Of a stretch of DNA of 64,000 nucleotides, positions 21,930 to 32,800 are shown piece by piece. Location of the stretch: the NCBI GenBank assembly GCA_021186555.1, contig JAJKFL010000011.1:36650923-36714922 (forward strand), written 5' to 3'. Position 1 is the stretch's first letter. Each line of letters starts with the position of its first letter. Under the pieces are notes generated by a model. That model saw only the letters and a list, made by a program, of their open reading frames with translations. It had not been told where the DNA came from and did no database searches. This DNA comes from Reticulitermes speratus (taxonomy: Eukaryota > Arthropoda > Insecta > Blattodea > Rhinotermitidae). Made by a program: the position numbers and the translations under genes.

Positions 21930-23372
21930 ACTTAGTCTGCGTTGTTCTGACAACAGACCTGTTGTTGTCAGTCTGCTGTTGCTCTGACAACAGACCTGTT
22001 GTTGCCATGTCTGCTGTTCGCCTCTGACAAAACCTTTTTGTCAGTCTGCTGTTGCTCTGACAACAGACTGTTGTGTCAGTCTGCTGTTGCTCTGACAACA
22101 GACCTGTTGTTGTCAGTCTGCTGTTGCTCTGACAACAGACCTGTTGTTGTCAGTCTGCTGTTGCTCTGACAACAGACCTGTTGTGTCAGTCTGCTGTTGC
22201 TCTGACAACAGACCTGTTGTTGTCAGTCTGCTGTTGCTCTGACAACAGACCTGTTGTGTCAGTCTGCTGTTGCTCTGACAACAGACCTGTTGTGTCAGTC
22301 TGCTGTTGCTCTGACAACAGACCTGTTGTTGTCAGTCTGCTGTTGCTCTGACAACAGACCTGTTGTGTCAGTCTGCTGTTGCTCTGACAACAGACCTGTT
22401 GTGTCAGTCTGCTGTTGCTCTGACAACAGACCTGTTGTTGTCAGTCTGCTGTTGCTCTGACAACAGACCTGTTGTTGTCAGTCTGCTGTTGCTCTGACAA
22501 CAGACCTGTTGTGTCAGTCTGCTGTTGCTCTGACAACAGACCTGTTGTTGTCAGTCTGCTGTTGCTCTGACAACAGACCTGTTGTTGTCAGTCTGCTGTT
22601 GCTCTGACAACAGACCTGTTTTGTTCATCTGCTGTTGCTCTGACAACAGACCTGTTTGTTCCCAGTCTGCTGTTGCTCTGACAACAACCTGTGTCAGTCT
22701 GCTGTTGCCTCTGACAACAGACCTGTGTGTCAGTCTGCTGTTGCTCTGACAACAGATCTGTTGTGTCAGTCTGCTGTTGCTCTGACAACAGATCTGTTGT
22801 GTCAGTCTGCTGTTGCTCTGACAACAGACCTGTTGTGTCAGTCTGCTGTTGCTCTGACAACAGACCTGTTGTGTCAGTCTGCTGTTGCCTCTGACAACAG
22901 ACCTGTTGTGTCAGTCTGCTGTTGCTCTGACAACAGACCTGTTGTGTCAGTCTGCTGTTGCTCTGACAACAGACCTGTTGTGTCAGTCTGCTGTTGCTCT
23001 GACAACAGACCTGTTGTGTCAGTCTGCTGTTGCTCTGACAACAGACCTGTTGTGTCAGTCTGCTGTTGCTCTGACAACAGACCTGTTGTGTCAGTCTGCT
23101 GTTGCTCTGACAACAGACCTGTTGTGTCAGTCTGCTGTTGCTCTGACAACAGACCTGTTGTGTCAGTCTGCTGTTGCTCTGACAACAGACCTGTTGTGTC
23201 AGTCTGCTGTTGCTCTGACAACAGACCTGTTGTGTCAGTCTGCTGTTGCTCTGACAACAGACCTGTTGTGTCAGTCTGCTGTTGCTCTGACAACAGACCT
23301 GTTGTGTCAGTCTGCTGTTGCTCTGACAACAGACCTGTTGTGTCAGTCTGCTGTTGCTCTGACAACAGACCT
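21930..23372. repeat. 36-bp minisatellite, about 40 copies
   Basis: Units consist of GTCAGTCTGCTGTTGCTCTG plus ACAACAGACCTGTTGT. CTGTTG-ctctga-CAACAG gives each unit a hairpin. A +3 variant (GTTGTTGTCAG) is common left of 22600, some units near 22010-22700 are damaged, and 22890-23370 is uniform. Frames of 160-270 codons on both strands are artefacts of a 12-codon unit. Confidence 0.97.
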
Positions 23373-24800
23373 GTTTCTCTTTCTTAACCCTCTGTGCCAT
23401 ATTCTTTTTTTAATTTCTATTCTCTCTATACCTAAACTTTCCCTGCAAAAGGCGGCATCAGGTTCTTCCTAAACACCGGTACTTACCTGCCAAAGTACAC
23501 GGGGTCACATTTGCTGCCTTCTGTCCCCCCGCGGCGCACACAGACACCACCAATCTGCTTGGCAATAACAAAAACAGCGAGCAGATTGCAGCGGATTGGA
23601 GCCGACAGTTTGGCATAGCCTCCAGGGGCCGATCCTATCAGCTGACTGCTAACAGGCTAATTACAGCATGGGGTAAGGATAGGGCAGGACACCACTCAAG
23701 TGGCATTTGGGAGATGAGGCGGAAGTGCTTCAAAATGACACTAAACAGATTATGATGGGGCTCACATGGCGAGGGGTTGAACATTATTAGCTGCGTGTGG
23801 GGTGGGGGAGACTGGGTGTTTGTCAGACGTCGATATGGTACAGGCAGCACTGGTACCGCGTGACACGGTGCGGTGCCACTGAGGACATGACGCCGTGCAG
23901 TTCGTCACAGACGTACCGACGTTTCGGAGAAACCTATATAAACAGACTAAACGCAGTCATAAAGTAATCTTTACGGTAAAGCCTTAATTCGACAGGACAG
24001 CACGCGGTGTACAAAAGACGGAACACACAGAGCTCACCGCGGCCATCTTTACTTTCAAAACATCGTACTGTGTGCGCGTGCGCGCGATTTCGTGTAAGGG
24101 CACGAGAAGGATATGGCCTTCCCTGTCCAGATTTGATGAAACTCACAAATGGCCAACAACAATACATGCAGATCTCTGAAGCTAAATTTTTGGCCAAACT
24201 GGATAATAAATGTGTAAACCGCGAGTAGAAACACGTTGCGGCCCGCCCTTAAGTATAGTGCGATTGTCACTGCATCGATTTTCACGAAACGTACAACTAT
24301 ATAGGCCTACTGTTTTTGAATCTCCTGCAAACAATTTTATCCGAATCTTAAGAAAACAGTAAACAATGTAGGCAGCAGCCACTTTACGCCTTTAGGTAAA
24401 TACGGCTGTCACGAAACTGACCAGTAGGCCTACTGCAAGACGTTTCGTAGAGACCTGCTGCGCCGAATTACATCATAATTATCAGACATATGGCAATAAA
24501 AATTAAATACCTTTAAGCCCTTGAGTGCGGTGTGACTGTCAGTGAGCAGATTTTCACGAAACTCCTCCTCACTCGACGAAATTTTTTAAAGAAACGTTAT
24601 GACGATTTTCGTGAAAATTCGAGAGAAAATTTAGTCACTAATATCTGGTCAGAGACAGACAGACGGAAGGACAAACTTTATCTGCACTTACGGCGATTTT
24701 TTTTATGTAAAAAACGCCTGAATATGGAAACCGTGAAGAGCCTCTCTGACGTCACCACATGCACCTAACTTAGCATGTTAAACTGAAAGTTCATCGGGTC
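23373..24800. other. Unique DNA, no gene recognised
   Basis: Frames up to 93 codons overlap on both strands with no domain. CCGACGTTTCGG at 23918-23929 is an isolated copy of a motif from the ETSVN family. GATTTTCACGAAAC occurs at 24277-24290 and 24549-24562, and AGACAGACAGACGGAAGGAC at 24655-24674 resembles, reversed, the tract of the 19.5-kb repeat, so decayed elements are probably present. Confidence 0.5.
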
Positions 24801-25140
24801 AAATCATCGCTCTCTTCACTCTGGCTTTGAGATCTCACTTTACGTCACGAGCCGCCACTGAGCGCCACGAGACGCGTTCGCTGAGTGCCGGAACAATAAA
24901 TAAAAGAGAGCAGTTTCATAAGGGAAACAAGGATATGGATGTTCTGTGTTCACTGAGATCCTGCCGCGCGGCGCGGCGCTGCATCGATCGCAGCACCGCG
25001 GTGTCTGCGGGCCGGCCTACGGGCGTTGGCGTTAATTTGTTACCAATCTGCAGACAACGGCCGTCTGCGTCGCTGACATTACCGGACTGCCACTTTTGTG
25101 TCAACTGAACACCACTACTCAGTTCGTACCGCGTAGTAAA
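24801..25140. other. CpG-rich patch
   Basis: The stretch is dense in CpG (GCCGCGCGGCGCGGCG, ATCGATCGCAGCACCGCGG around 24962-25005), unlike its AT-rich surroundings. A plus frame (24827-25108) and a minus frame (24916-25143) overlap; neither resembles a known protein. It could be part of a regulatory element or a conserved exon. Confidence 0.35.
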
Positions 25141-25577
25141 CATTGCTCGGCAAATCAGCCGTCGTTTGTTGCGACGACCGTATAGAACACGTAGCTAGAT
25201 GGGCTGCGTGGGCAGAACGCGGAGATGGCAATGCTACAGCGTTGTATTAATTGGTGGTTGGCAAATAAAGTTTAAAATTACGCTCGATTATAAGATTCGT
25301 CTGTTGGCGGTCAGGGAACGTATTTGTCTTCCTGTACATTCAGCCCTTGTTTTACGCCTTCTTGCTTTAACGACCCTTGCCAGTTTACACAACTTCTTAA
25401 TTTGCGTTTTCTCATTTTCGGTTTAACGCCCTTTGGCTGGCTGCGTTATATTCACTAACCCCTTATTTCTGATGGGGATATAATTTTTGATTTACGCCTT
25501 TATGTTTAACGCCCATTTTTTTTAGGAACGTAACTTGGGCCTAAAACAAGAGCTGGGTGTCACAATCAGTTAATACA
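25141..25577. other. Unique AT-rich DNA
   Basis: TTTACGCCTT and TTTAACGCCC motifs recur at about 50-80 bp spacing between 25350 and 25515. No gene is seen. Confidence 0.5.
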
Positions 25578-25800
25578 TTATTTATTTTATTATTATTATT
25601 TAGTGAAGGGCCCCGCAGCAGATGCTACGGACGCACCGCAGCCTTAAGACTTATTGTGCAACGCTGTGGTGAAGATGAAGTTTTTTTTCTGATTTTCCAT
25701 TTAATGGAGCACCGGTGGAATGAAACTGACAAGGAAAAACCTGTCCTAGTGCAACTTTGTCCACCACAAATCCCACATGGACCGACCCGGGATCAATCAA
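25578..25800 (-). mobile_element. SINE family C, 5'-truncated, with (TAA)n tail
   Basis: The reverse complement runs from a B-box relic (TTGATCCCGGGTC) through TGTGGGATTTGTGGTGGACA, AAACTGACA-type blocks, TTCCACCGGTGCTCCATT and CAGCGTTGCACAATAAG to GCTGCGGGGCCCTTCACT and a (TAA)n-like tail at 25578-25599. It matches 58823-59101 throughout, but the A-box part is missing. Confidence 0.85.
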
Positions 25801-26204
25801 CACGTACCAATATACGCACATAATGGAATTAAATGTCTTATACTCGTATAAGTCTGTACCTCCGTGCATCTTTCAGCGACAGACCGCCATCTTCACACTG
25901 CCAATACATTTATATTTTATGTACAATATTCAAATTTAAAATCATAAAATGTAAAAACAATAGCCACAAAATTTTCATGCATAAGAATTTCGGTTCTTGG
26001 TTTAGTCTATTCTTGATTTCCTCATTCTTTGAGTTTATGCTTTGCAGATGATAACACAAAGGCTGCTGTACTTAGATGCACGTGTTCATAAGGACGGTCG
26101 GGCGCACATCACGGGGCGATCAAGCGACGGCGGGTAAAGCAACGACGCCAGACAACACTTTGACATTTAATGAGCAGTGAACTGCTTCCGATTGCCGCAA
26201 GAAC
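25801..26204. other. Unique DNA
   Basis: AT-rich with a CpG-containing stretch near 26095-26150. No gene is seen. Confidence 0.5.
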
Positions 26205-26512
26205 TTCATTGTAAATATTCTACGCTAATCCCTGACGGTGAGCGTAACTTCAGCTGACAGCGATAGCAGCCATAAATATTCTACGCTAATCCCTGACGTT
26301 GAGCGTAACTTCAGCTGACAGCGATAGCAGGCATAAATATTCTACGCTAATCCCTGACGTTGAGCGTAACTTCAGCTGACAGCGATAGCAGCCATAAATA
26401 TTCTACGCTAATCCCTGACGTTGAGCGTAACTTCAGCTGACAGCGATAGCAGCCATAAATATTCTACGCTAATTCCTGACGGTGAGCGTAACTTCAGCTG
26501 ACAGCGATCGCA
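26205..26512. repeat. 61-bp repeat, 5 copies
   Basis: Units contain AAATATTCTACGCTAATCCC, TGACG(T/G)TGAGCGTAAC and CAGCTGACAGCGATAGCAG. ACGCT and AGCGT form an inverted pair. The outer units carry GGTGAGC and the inner ones GTTGAGC. Confidence 0.96.
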
Positions 26513-27417
26513 GCCACACGTGACTCAAGTTATAATCTGCCAATAGGCCATATCTACTGAGCATTCGGAAACATCGTCGCTCAACTGCTTGCGTTTCACT
26601 AGACAGCTGTCAGTATGTGCACCTACACGCATTCACACGCGCTGCTTGCTGTTCAGCAGTGTACACGCACTGACCACGGCTGTCTGTTCCACGAACACCA
26701 CACTGACATCTCGGTAAGTCCCTGCCAGTACCTCCTGACAGTCCCAGCACGTTGTTGCTTGACAATATGAAGCACGTGTGACAGAGATTTGGCAACGTCT
26801 GTAAGCAAGACATCCTATAGGACCTGCCGTGTCGAATTTAGAACTTGGTTTGCTGGTCTTTCAGGGCTTTTGAAATAAACGGTATATCGACTGATGAACA
26901 AACAGCGAAGACTTTTATTTTAGGAAGGACAACTTTTTCTTCAGAAGAAATAAGCAATTAGATCGTTTTGGAATTGAGTTAGAAGCATCTACACGAAATA
27001 TTTAAGACGACTGCACTGATATAGCCGTGTAACAAAGTCATCTGTACAGGCAACCACAAAATTGCTTGCTTTGAAATCATAAAAATTTATAGTTGTGCAG
27101 AAATTCCAGAAGGCAGACTGTGTTGCGGGCGTACGGTTCTGTAACTGGTTCTGTGCAGCATTGCGTAGTAGTAAATTCGATGCATTGCTAATTTATTTCA
27201 TAGATGAGGCCAAAACATACTCAAAATAAAAGAGATGTTAATTGACAGATAATTCCAGAACAACACACGCTACGTAAAGTGCCGTTAGAAGATACTGAAT
27301 TATGTTGTGTTCTCAGTGCAACAAGCACTCGGACACAACGCTTTCAGAAGCGTACGTCTACTCTTAACAAACTCCCACACAACGTTTTGAAAACTTCCGT
27401 GATATCGAGAAGGAATG
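26513..27417. other. Unique DNA, no gene recognised
   Basis: Only short frames without domains. A-rich from 26870 to 27250. Confidence 0.5.
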
Positions 27418-28952
27418 TGGATTGTTCCAGCAAGACGTTGCCAGTGCACACAGACACAGTACTTGTGATATGTGGATTGTTCCAGTACGACGTTGCCAGT
27501 GCACACAGACACAGTACTTGTGATATGTGGATTGTTCCAGCAAGACGTTGCCAGTGCACACAGACACAGTACTTGTGATATGTGGATTGTTCCAGCAAGA
27601 CGTTGCCAGTGCACACAGACACAGTACTTGTGATATGTGGATTGTTCCAGCAAGACGTTGCCAGTGCACACAGACACAGTACTTGTGATATGTGGATTGT
27701 TCCAGCAAGACGTTGCCAGTGCACACAGACACAGTACTTGTGATGTGTGGATTGTTCCAGCAAGACGTTGCCAGTGCACACAGACACAGTACTTGTGATA
27801 TGTGGATTGTTCCAGCAAGACGTTGCCAGTGCACACAGACACAGTACTTGTGATATGTGGATTGTTCCAGCAAGACGTTGCCAGTGCACACAGACACAGT
27901 ACTTGTGATATGTGGATTGTTCCAACAAGACGTTGCCAGTGCACACAGACACAGTACTTGTGATATGTGGATTGTTCCAGCAAGACGTTGCCAGTGCACA
28001 CAGACACAGTACTTGTGATATGTGGATTGTTCCAGCAAGACGTTGCCAGTGCACACAGACACAGTACTTGTGATATGTGGATTGTTCCAGCAAGACGTTG
28101 CCAGTGCACACAGACACAGTACTTGTGATATGTGGATTGTTCCAGCAAGACGTTGCCAGTGCACACAGACACAGTACTTGTGATATGTGGATTGTTCCAG
28201 CACGACATTGCCAGTGCACACAGACACAGTACTTGTGATATGTGGATTGTTCCAGCAAGACGTTGCCAGTGCACACAGACACAGTACTTGTGATATGTGG
28301 ATTGTTCCAGTACGACGTTGCCAGTGCACACAGACACAGTACTTGTGATATGTGGATTGTTCCAGCAAGACGTTGCCAGTGCACACAGACACAGTACTTG
28401 TGATATGTGGATTGTTCCAGCACGACATTGCCAGTGCACACAGACACAGTACTTGTGATATGTGGATTGTTCCAGCACGACATTGCCAGTGCACACAGAC
28501 ACAGTACTTGTGATATGTGGATTGTTCCAGCACGACATTGCCAGTGCACACAGACACAGTACTTGTGATATGTGGATTGTTCCAGCAAGACGTTGCCAGT
28601 GCACACAGACACAGTACTTGTGATATGTGGATTGTTCCAGTACGACGTTGCCAGTGCACACAGACACAGTACTTGTGATATGTGGATTGTTCCAGCAAGA
28701 CGTTGCCAGTGCACACAGACACAGTACTTGTGATATGTGGATTGTTCCAGCACGACATTGCCAGTGCACACAGACACAGTACTTGTGATATGTGGATTGT
28801 TCCAGCACGACATTGCCAGTGCACACAGACACAGTACTTGTGATATGTGGATTGTTCCAGCACGACATTGCCAGTGCACACAGACACAGTACTTGTGATA
28901 TGTGGATTGTTCCAGCAAGACGTTGCCAGTGCACACAGACACAGTACTTGTG
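27418..28952. repeat. 55-bp minisatellite, 28 copies, with higher-order repeat
   Basis: Units contain ATGTGGATTGTTCCAG, a variable 9-mer, CCAGTGCACACAGACACAG and TACTTGTGAT. The 9-mer is CAAGACGTT, TACGACGTT or CACGACATT. At 28256-28915 the order CAAG, TACG, CAAG, CACG x3 occurs twice exactly (6 units, 330 bp). Three units make 55 codons, so all three minus frames run open for 500-580 codons without being genes. Confidence 0.98.
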
Positions 28953-29230
28953 ATGACTATCTTAAGTAACATTTGCAGACCGAATAATTGATCGTTCTGT
29001 GGGTCTGTACTTTCGTCCGCTCTGACGCCATACGACTGCTGTCTGTTGAGAAGTTTGACAGGAAGCCTTTGTAAAACACAAACACACACACACGCCTTAT
29101 AGAGATAACCAAGAACACACTACCTGCAGTTCCCAGCGAAGAACTTCAGCACTCTTAACAATACATTTACCAGGTAACAAGCATATCTGATTTTCGATGG
29201 AGGTCGCTCTCAGCGCCTTATTTAACATGG
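28953..29230. other. Unique spacer with short CA run
   Basis: ACACACACACAC lies at about 29079-29092. No gene is seen. Confidence 0.5.
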
Positions 29231-29370
29231 AGCAGATTGTTACTGTACTAGCAGATTGTTACTGTACTAGCAGATTGTTACTGTACTAGCAGATTGTTAC
29301 TGTACTAGCAGATTGTTACTGTACTAGCAGATTGTTACTGTACTAGCAGATTGTTACTGTACTAGCAGAT
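29231..29370. repeat. 19-bp repeat AGCAGATTGTTACTGTACT, 7-8 copies
   Basis: Perfect units of AGCAGATTGTTACTGTACT. The last one is cut at AGCAGATT. Confidence 0.97.
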
Positions 29371-29729
29371 TCTGTGAACGGCTCCACGCTAAGTGGCACT
29401 CCCTCAGATAACACGGCCTGTTACGTGCTGGCCGTGCTCTATCACTGAGCAACACGGTGCAGCCTAAGCAGAACTGCGGCTGTGGCCAGCTGTAGCTCAG
29501 CATCATCCTGTGCCTAACGAATTACATGACACGTGACACGCGAGGTCCAGCACGACCTTGAACATTACATTTGAGGTCGAGTAGTCTGGTACCAGAACAC
29601 ACGGCATCACATGGCACATCTCATGCAACAGGCTGACAGAGGTCAGGCAGAGGACGGTTACCGCGTATGGAGTTGGAACAAGTGTCACAATGCGTAGAGC
29701 AGGCTGTTGTACAGGTCAGGGGAGAGACC
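29371..29729. other. Unique DNA, nothing recognised
   Basis: GGTCCAGCACGACC and GGTCGAGTAGTCTGGTACC around 29544-29592 are only locally similar. No gene is seen. Confidence 0.5.
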
Positions 29730-29840
29730 GGACTGTGACCGCGGCAGTCTGGGATCGGTGCCAGACCAGTGGACGTGGGAATTGTGGTGGGCAAACTGGC
29801 ACTGGGACAGCTTTGTCTGCCAGTGCTCCAATGTTGCCTG
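29730..29840 (+). mobile_element. SINE family C head leading into the 91-bp array
   Basis: GACCGCGGCAGTCTGGGATC, then GTGGGAATTGTGGTGGGCAA, then CTGGCACTGGGACAG aligns with the SINE at 58865-58935. It then runs directly into the first damaged 91-bp unit (CCAGTGCTCCAATG, CCTGTCAGTATC). This places the array inside a SINE in the same orientation. Confidence 0.8.
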
Positions 29841-32800
29841 TCAGTATCTTTCCACCAATGCTCCATACTCATCCATCCATCTACCACCAACGCTGTATAA
29901 TGTTTCTCTCCCAGTACTTCAGTTTTCCCTGTCAGTATCATTCCACCAATGCTCCATACTCATCCAGCTACCACCAACGCTGTATAATGTTTCTCTCCCA
30001 GTACTTCAGTTTTCCCCTGTCAGTATCATTCCACCAATACCCTATACTCATTCATCCATCTACCACCAACGCTGTATAATGTTTCTCTCCCAGTACTTCA
30101 GCTCTCCCCTGTCAGTATCATTCCACCAATACTCCATACTCATCCATCCATCTACCACCAACGCTGTATAATGTTTCTCTCCAGTACTTCAGTTTTCCCT
30201 GTCAGTATCATTCACAATGTCCATATCATCATCCATCTACCACCAACGCTGTAATGTTTCTCTCCAGTACTTCAGTTTCCTGTCAGTTCATCCACCATGC
30301 TCCATACCATCCAGCTCACAACGCTGTATAATGTTTCTCTCCCAGTACTTCAGTTTTCCCTGTCAGTATCATTCCACCAATTCCCTATACTCATTCATCC
30401 AGCTACCACCAACGCTGTATAATGTTTCTCTCCCAGTACTTCAGTTTTCCCTGTCAGTATCATTCCACCAATGCTCCATACTCATCCATCCATCTACCAC
30501 CAACGCTGTATAATGTTTCTCTCCCAGTACTTCAGTTTTCCCTGTCAGTATCATTCCACCAATGCTCCATACTCATCCATCCATCTACCACCAACGCTGT
30601 ATCATGTTTCTCTCCCAGTACTTCAGTTTTCCCTGTCAGTATCATTCCACCAATGCTCCATACTCATCCAGCTACCACCAACGCTGTATAATGTTTCTCT
30701 CCCAGTACTTCAGTTTTCCCTGTCAGTATCATCACCAATGCTCCATACTCATCCAGTACACCAACGCTGTATATGTTTCTCTCCAGTACTCCGTCTGACG
30801 AGGTATCAGTCCTGTAGATCATCCAATCACCTATCATCATCCAGCACACCAACGCTGTATAATGTTTCTCTCCAGTACTTCAGTTTTCCCTGTCAGTATC
30901 ATTCCACAATGCTCCATACTCATCCAGCTACCACCACGCGGTATATGTTTCTCTCCCAGTACTTCAGTTTTCCCCTGTCAGTATCATTCCACCAATTTGC
31001 TCATTCATCCATCTACCACCACGCTGTATAATGTTTTCTCCCATACTTCAGTTTTTCCTGTCAGTATCATTCCACCAATGCTCCATACATCATCCACTAC
31101 CACCAACGCTGTATAATGTTTCTCTCCCAGTACTTCAGTTTTCCCTGTCAGTATATTCCACTTCCCATACCATCATGCTCACCATACTCATCCACTCTCC
31201 CCTAATAACAATAACCCATCCCCAACGCTGTATAATGTTTCCTCCCCAGTACTTCAGTTTCCCTGTCAGTATCATTCCACCAATCCATACTCATTCATCC
31301 ATCTACCACCAACGCTGTATAATGTTTCTCTCCCAGTACTTCAGTTTCCCTGTCAGTATCATTCCACCAATGCCCATACTCATCATCCATCTACCACCAA
31401 CGCTGTATAATGTTTCTCTCCCAGTACTTCAGTTTCCCTGTCAGTATCATTCCACCAATGCTCCATATCATCATCCATCTACCACCAACGCTGTATAATG
31501 TTTCTCTCCCAGTACTTCAGTTTCCCTGTCAGTATCATTCCACCAATGCTCCATACTCATTCACACTACCACCAACGCTGTATAATGTTTCTCTCCCAGT
31601 ACTTCAGTTTTCCCCTGTCAGTATCATTCCACCAATGCCCATACTCATTCATCCATCTACCACCAACGCTGTATAATGTTTCTCTCCCAGTACTTCAGTT
31701 TCCCTGTCAGTATCATTCCACCAATGCTCCATACTCATCCATCCATCTACCACCAACGCTGTATAATGTTTCTCTCCCAGTACTTCAGTTTTCCCTGTCA
31801 GTATCATTCCACCAATGCTCCATACTCATTCATCCATCTACCACCAACGCTGTATAATGTTTCTCTCCCAGTACTTCAGTTTCCCTGTCAGTATCATTCC
31901 ACCAATGCTCCATACTCATCATTCACCAACGGTATAATTTTCTCCAGACTTCATTTTCCTGTCAGTAATCCCCATGCCCATACTCATCCACTACCCCAAC
32001 GCTGTATAATTTTCTCTCCCAGTACTTCATTTCCCTGTCAGTATCATTCCCCATGCTCCATACCTCATCCACTACCACCAACGCTGTATAATTTTCTCTC
32101 CCAGTACTTCAGTTTCCCCTGTCAGTATCATTCCACCAATCCCATACTCATTCATCACTACCACCAACGCGTATAATGTTCTCCCATACTTCATTTCCCT
32201 GTCAGTATCATTCACCAATGCTCCATACTCATCCACTACCACCAACGCTGTATAATGTTTTCTCCCAGTACTTCATTTCCCTGTCAGTATCATTCCACCA
32301 ATCCCATACTTCATCATCTACCACCAACGCTGTATAATGTTTTCTCCCAGTACTTCAGTTTCCTGTCAGTATCATTCCACCAATGCTCCATACCATACAT
32401 CTACCACCAACGCTGTATAATGTTTCTCTCCCAGTACTTCAGCTTCTCCCCTGTCATATATTCCACCAATACCCTATATCATTCATCCATCTACCACCAA
32501 CGCTGTATAATGTTTCTCTCCCAGTACTTCAGCTCTCCCTGTCAGTATAATTCCACCAATACCCATACTCATTCATCCATCTACCACCAACGCTGTATAA
32601 TGTTTCTCTCCCAGTACTTCAGCTCTCCCCTGTCAGTATAATTCCACCAATACCCATACTCATTCATCCATCTACCACAACGCTGTATAATGTTTCTCTC
32701 CCAGTACTTCAGTTTCCCCTGTCAGTATCATTCCACCAATCCCATACTCATTCATCCATCTACCACCAACGCTGTATAATGTTTCTCCCAGTACTTCAGT

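Noticed and set aside
24827..25143. Protein-coding exon in the CpG-rich patch
   Set aside because: Frames on both strands are open and neither has a recognisable domain or splice context. It is kept only as a composition feature.
27300..29089. Three overlapping minus-strand frames of 507-581 codons
   Set aside because: All three phases are open at once because a 55-bp unit cycles through the phases; no gene behaves this way.
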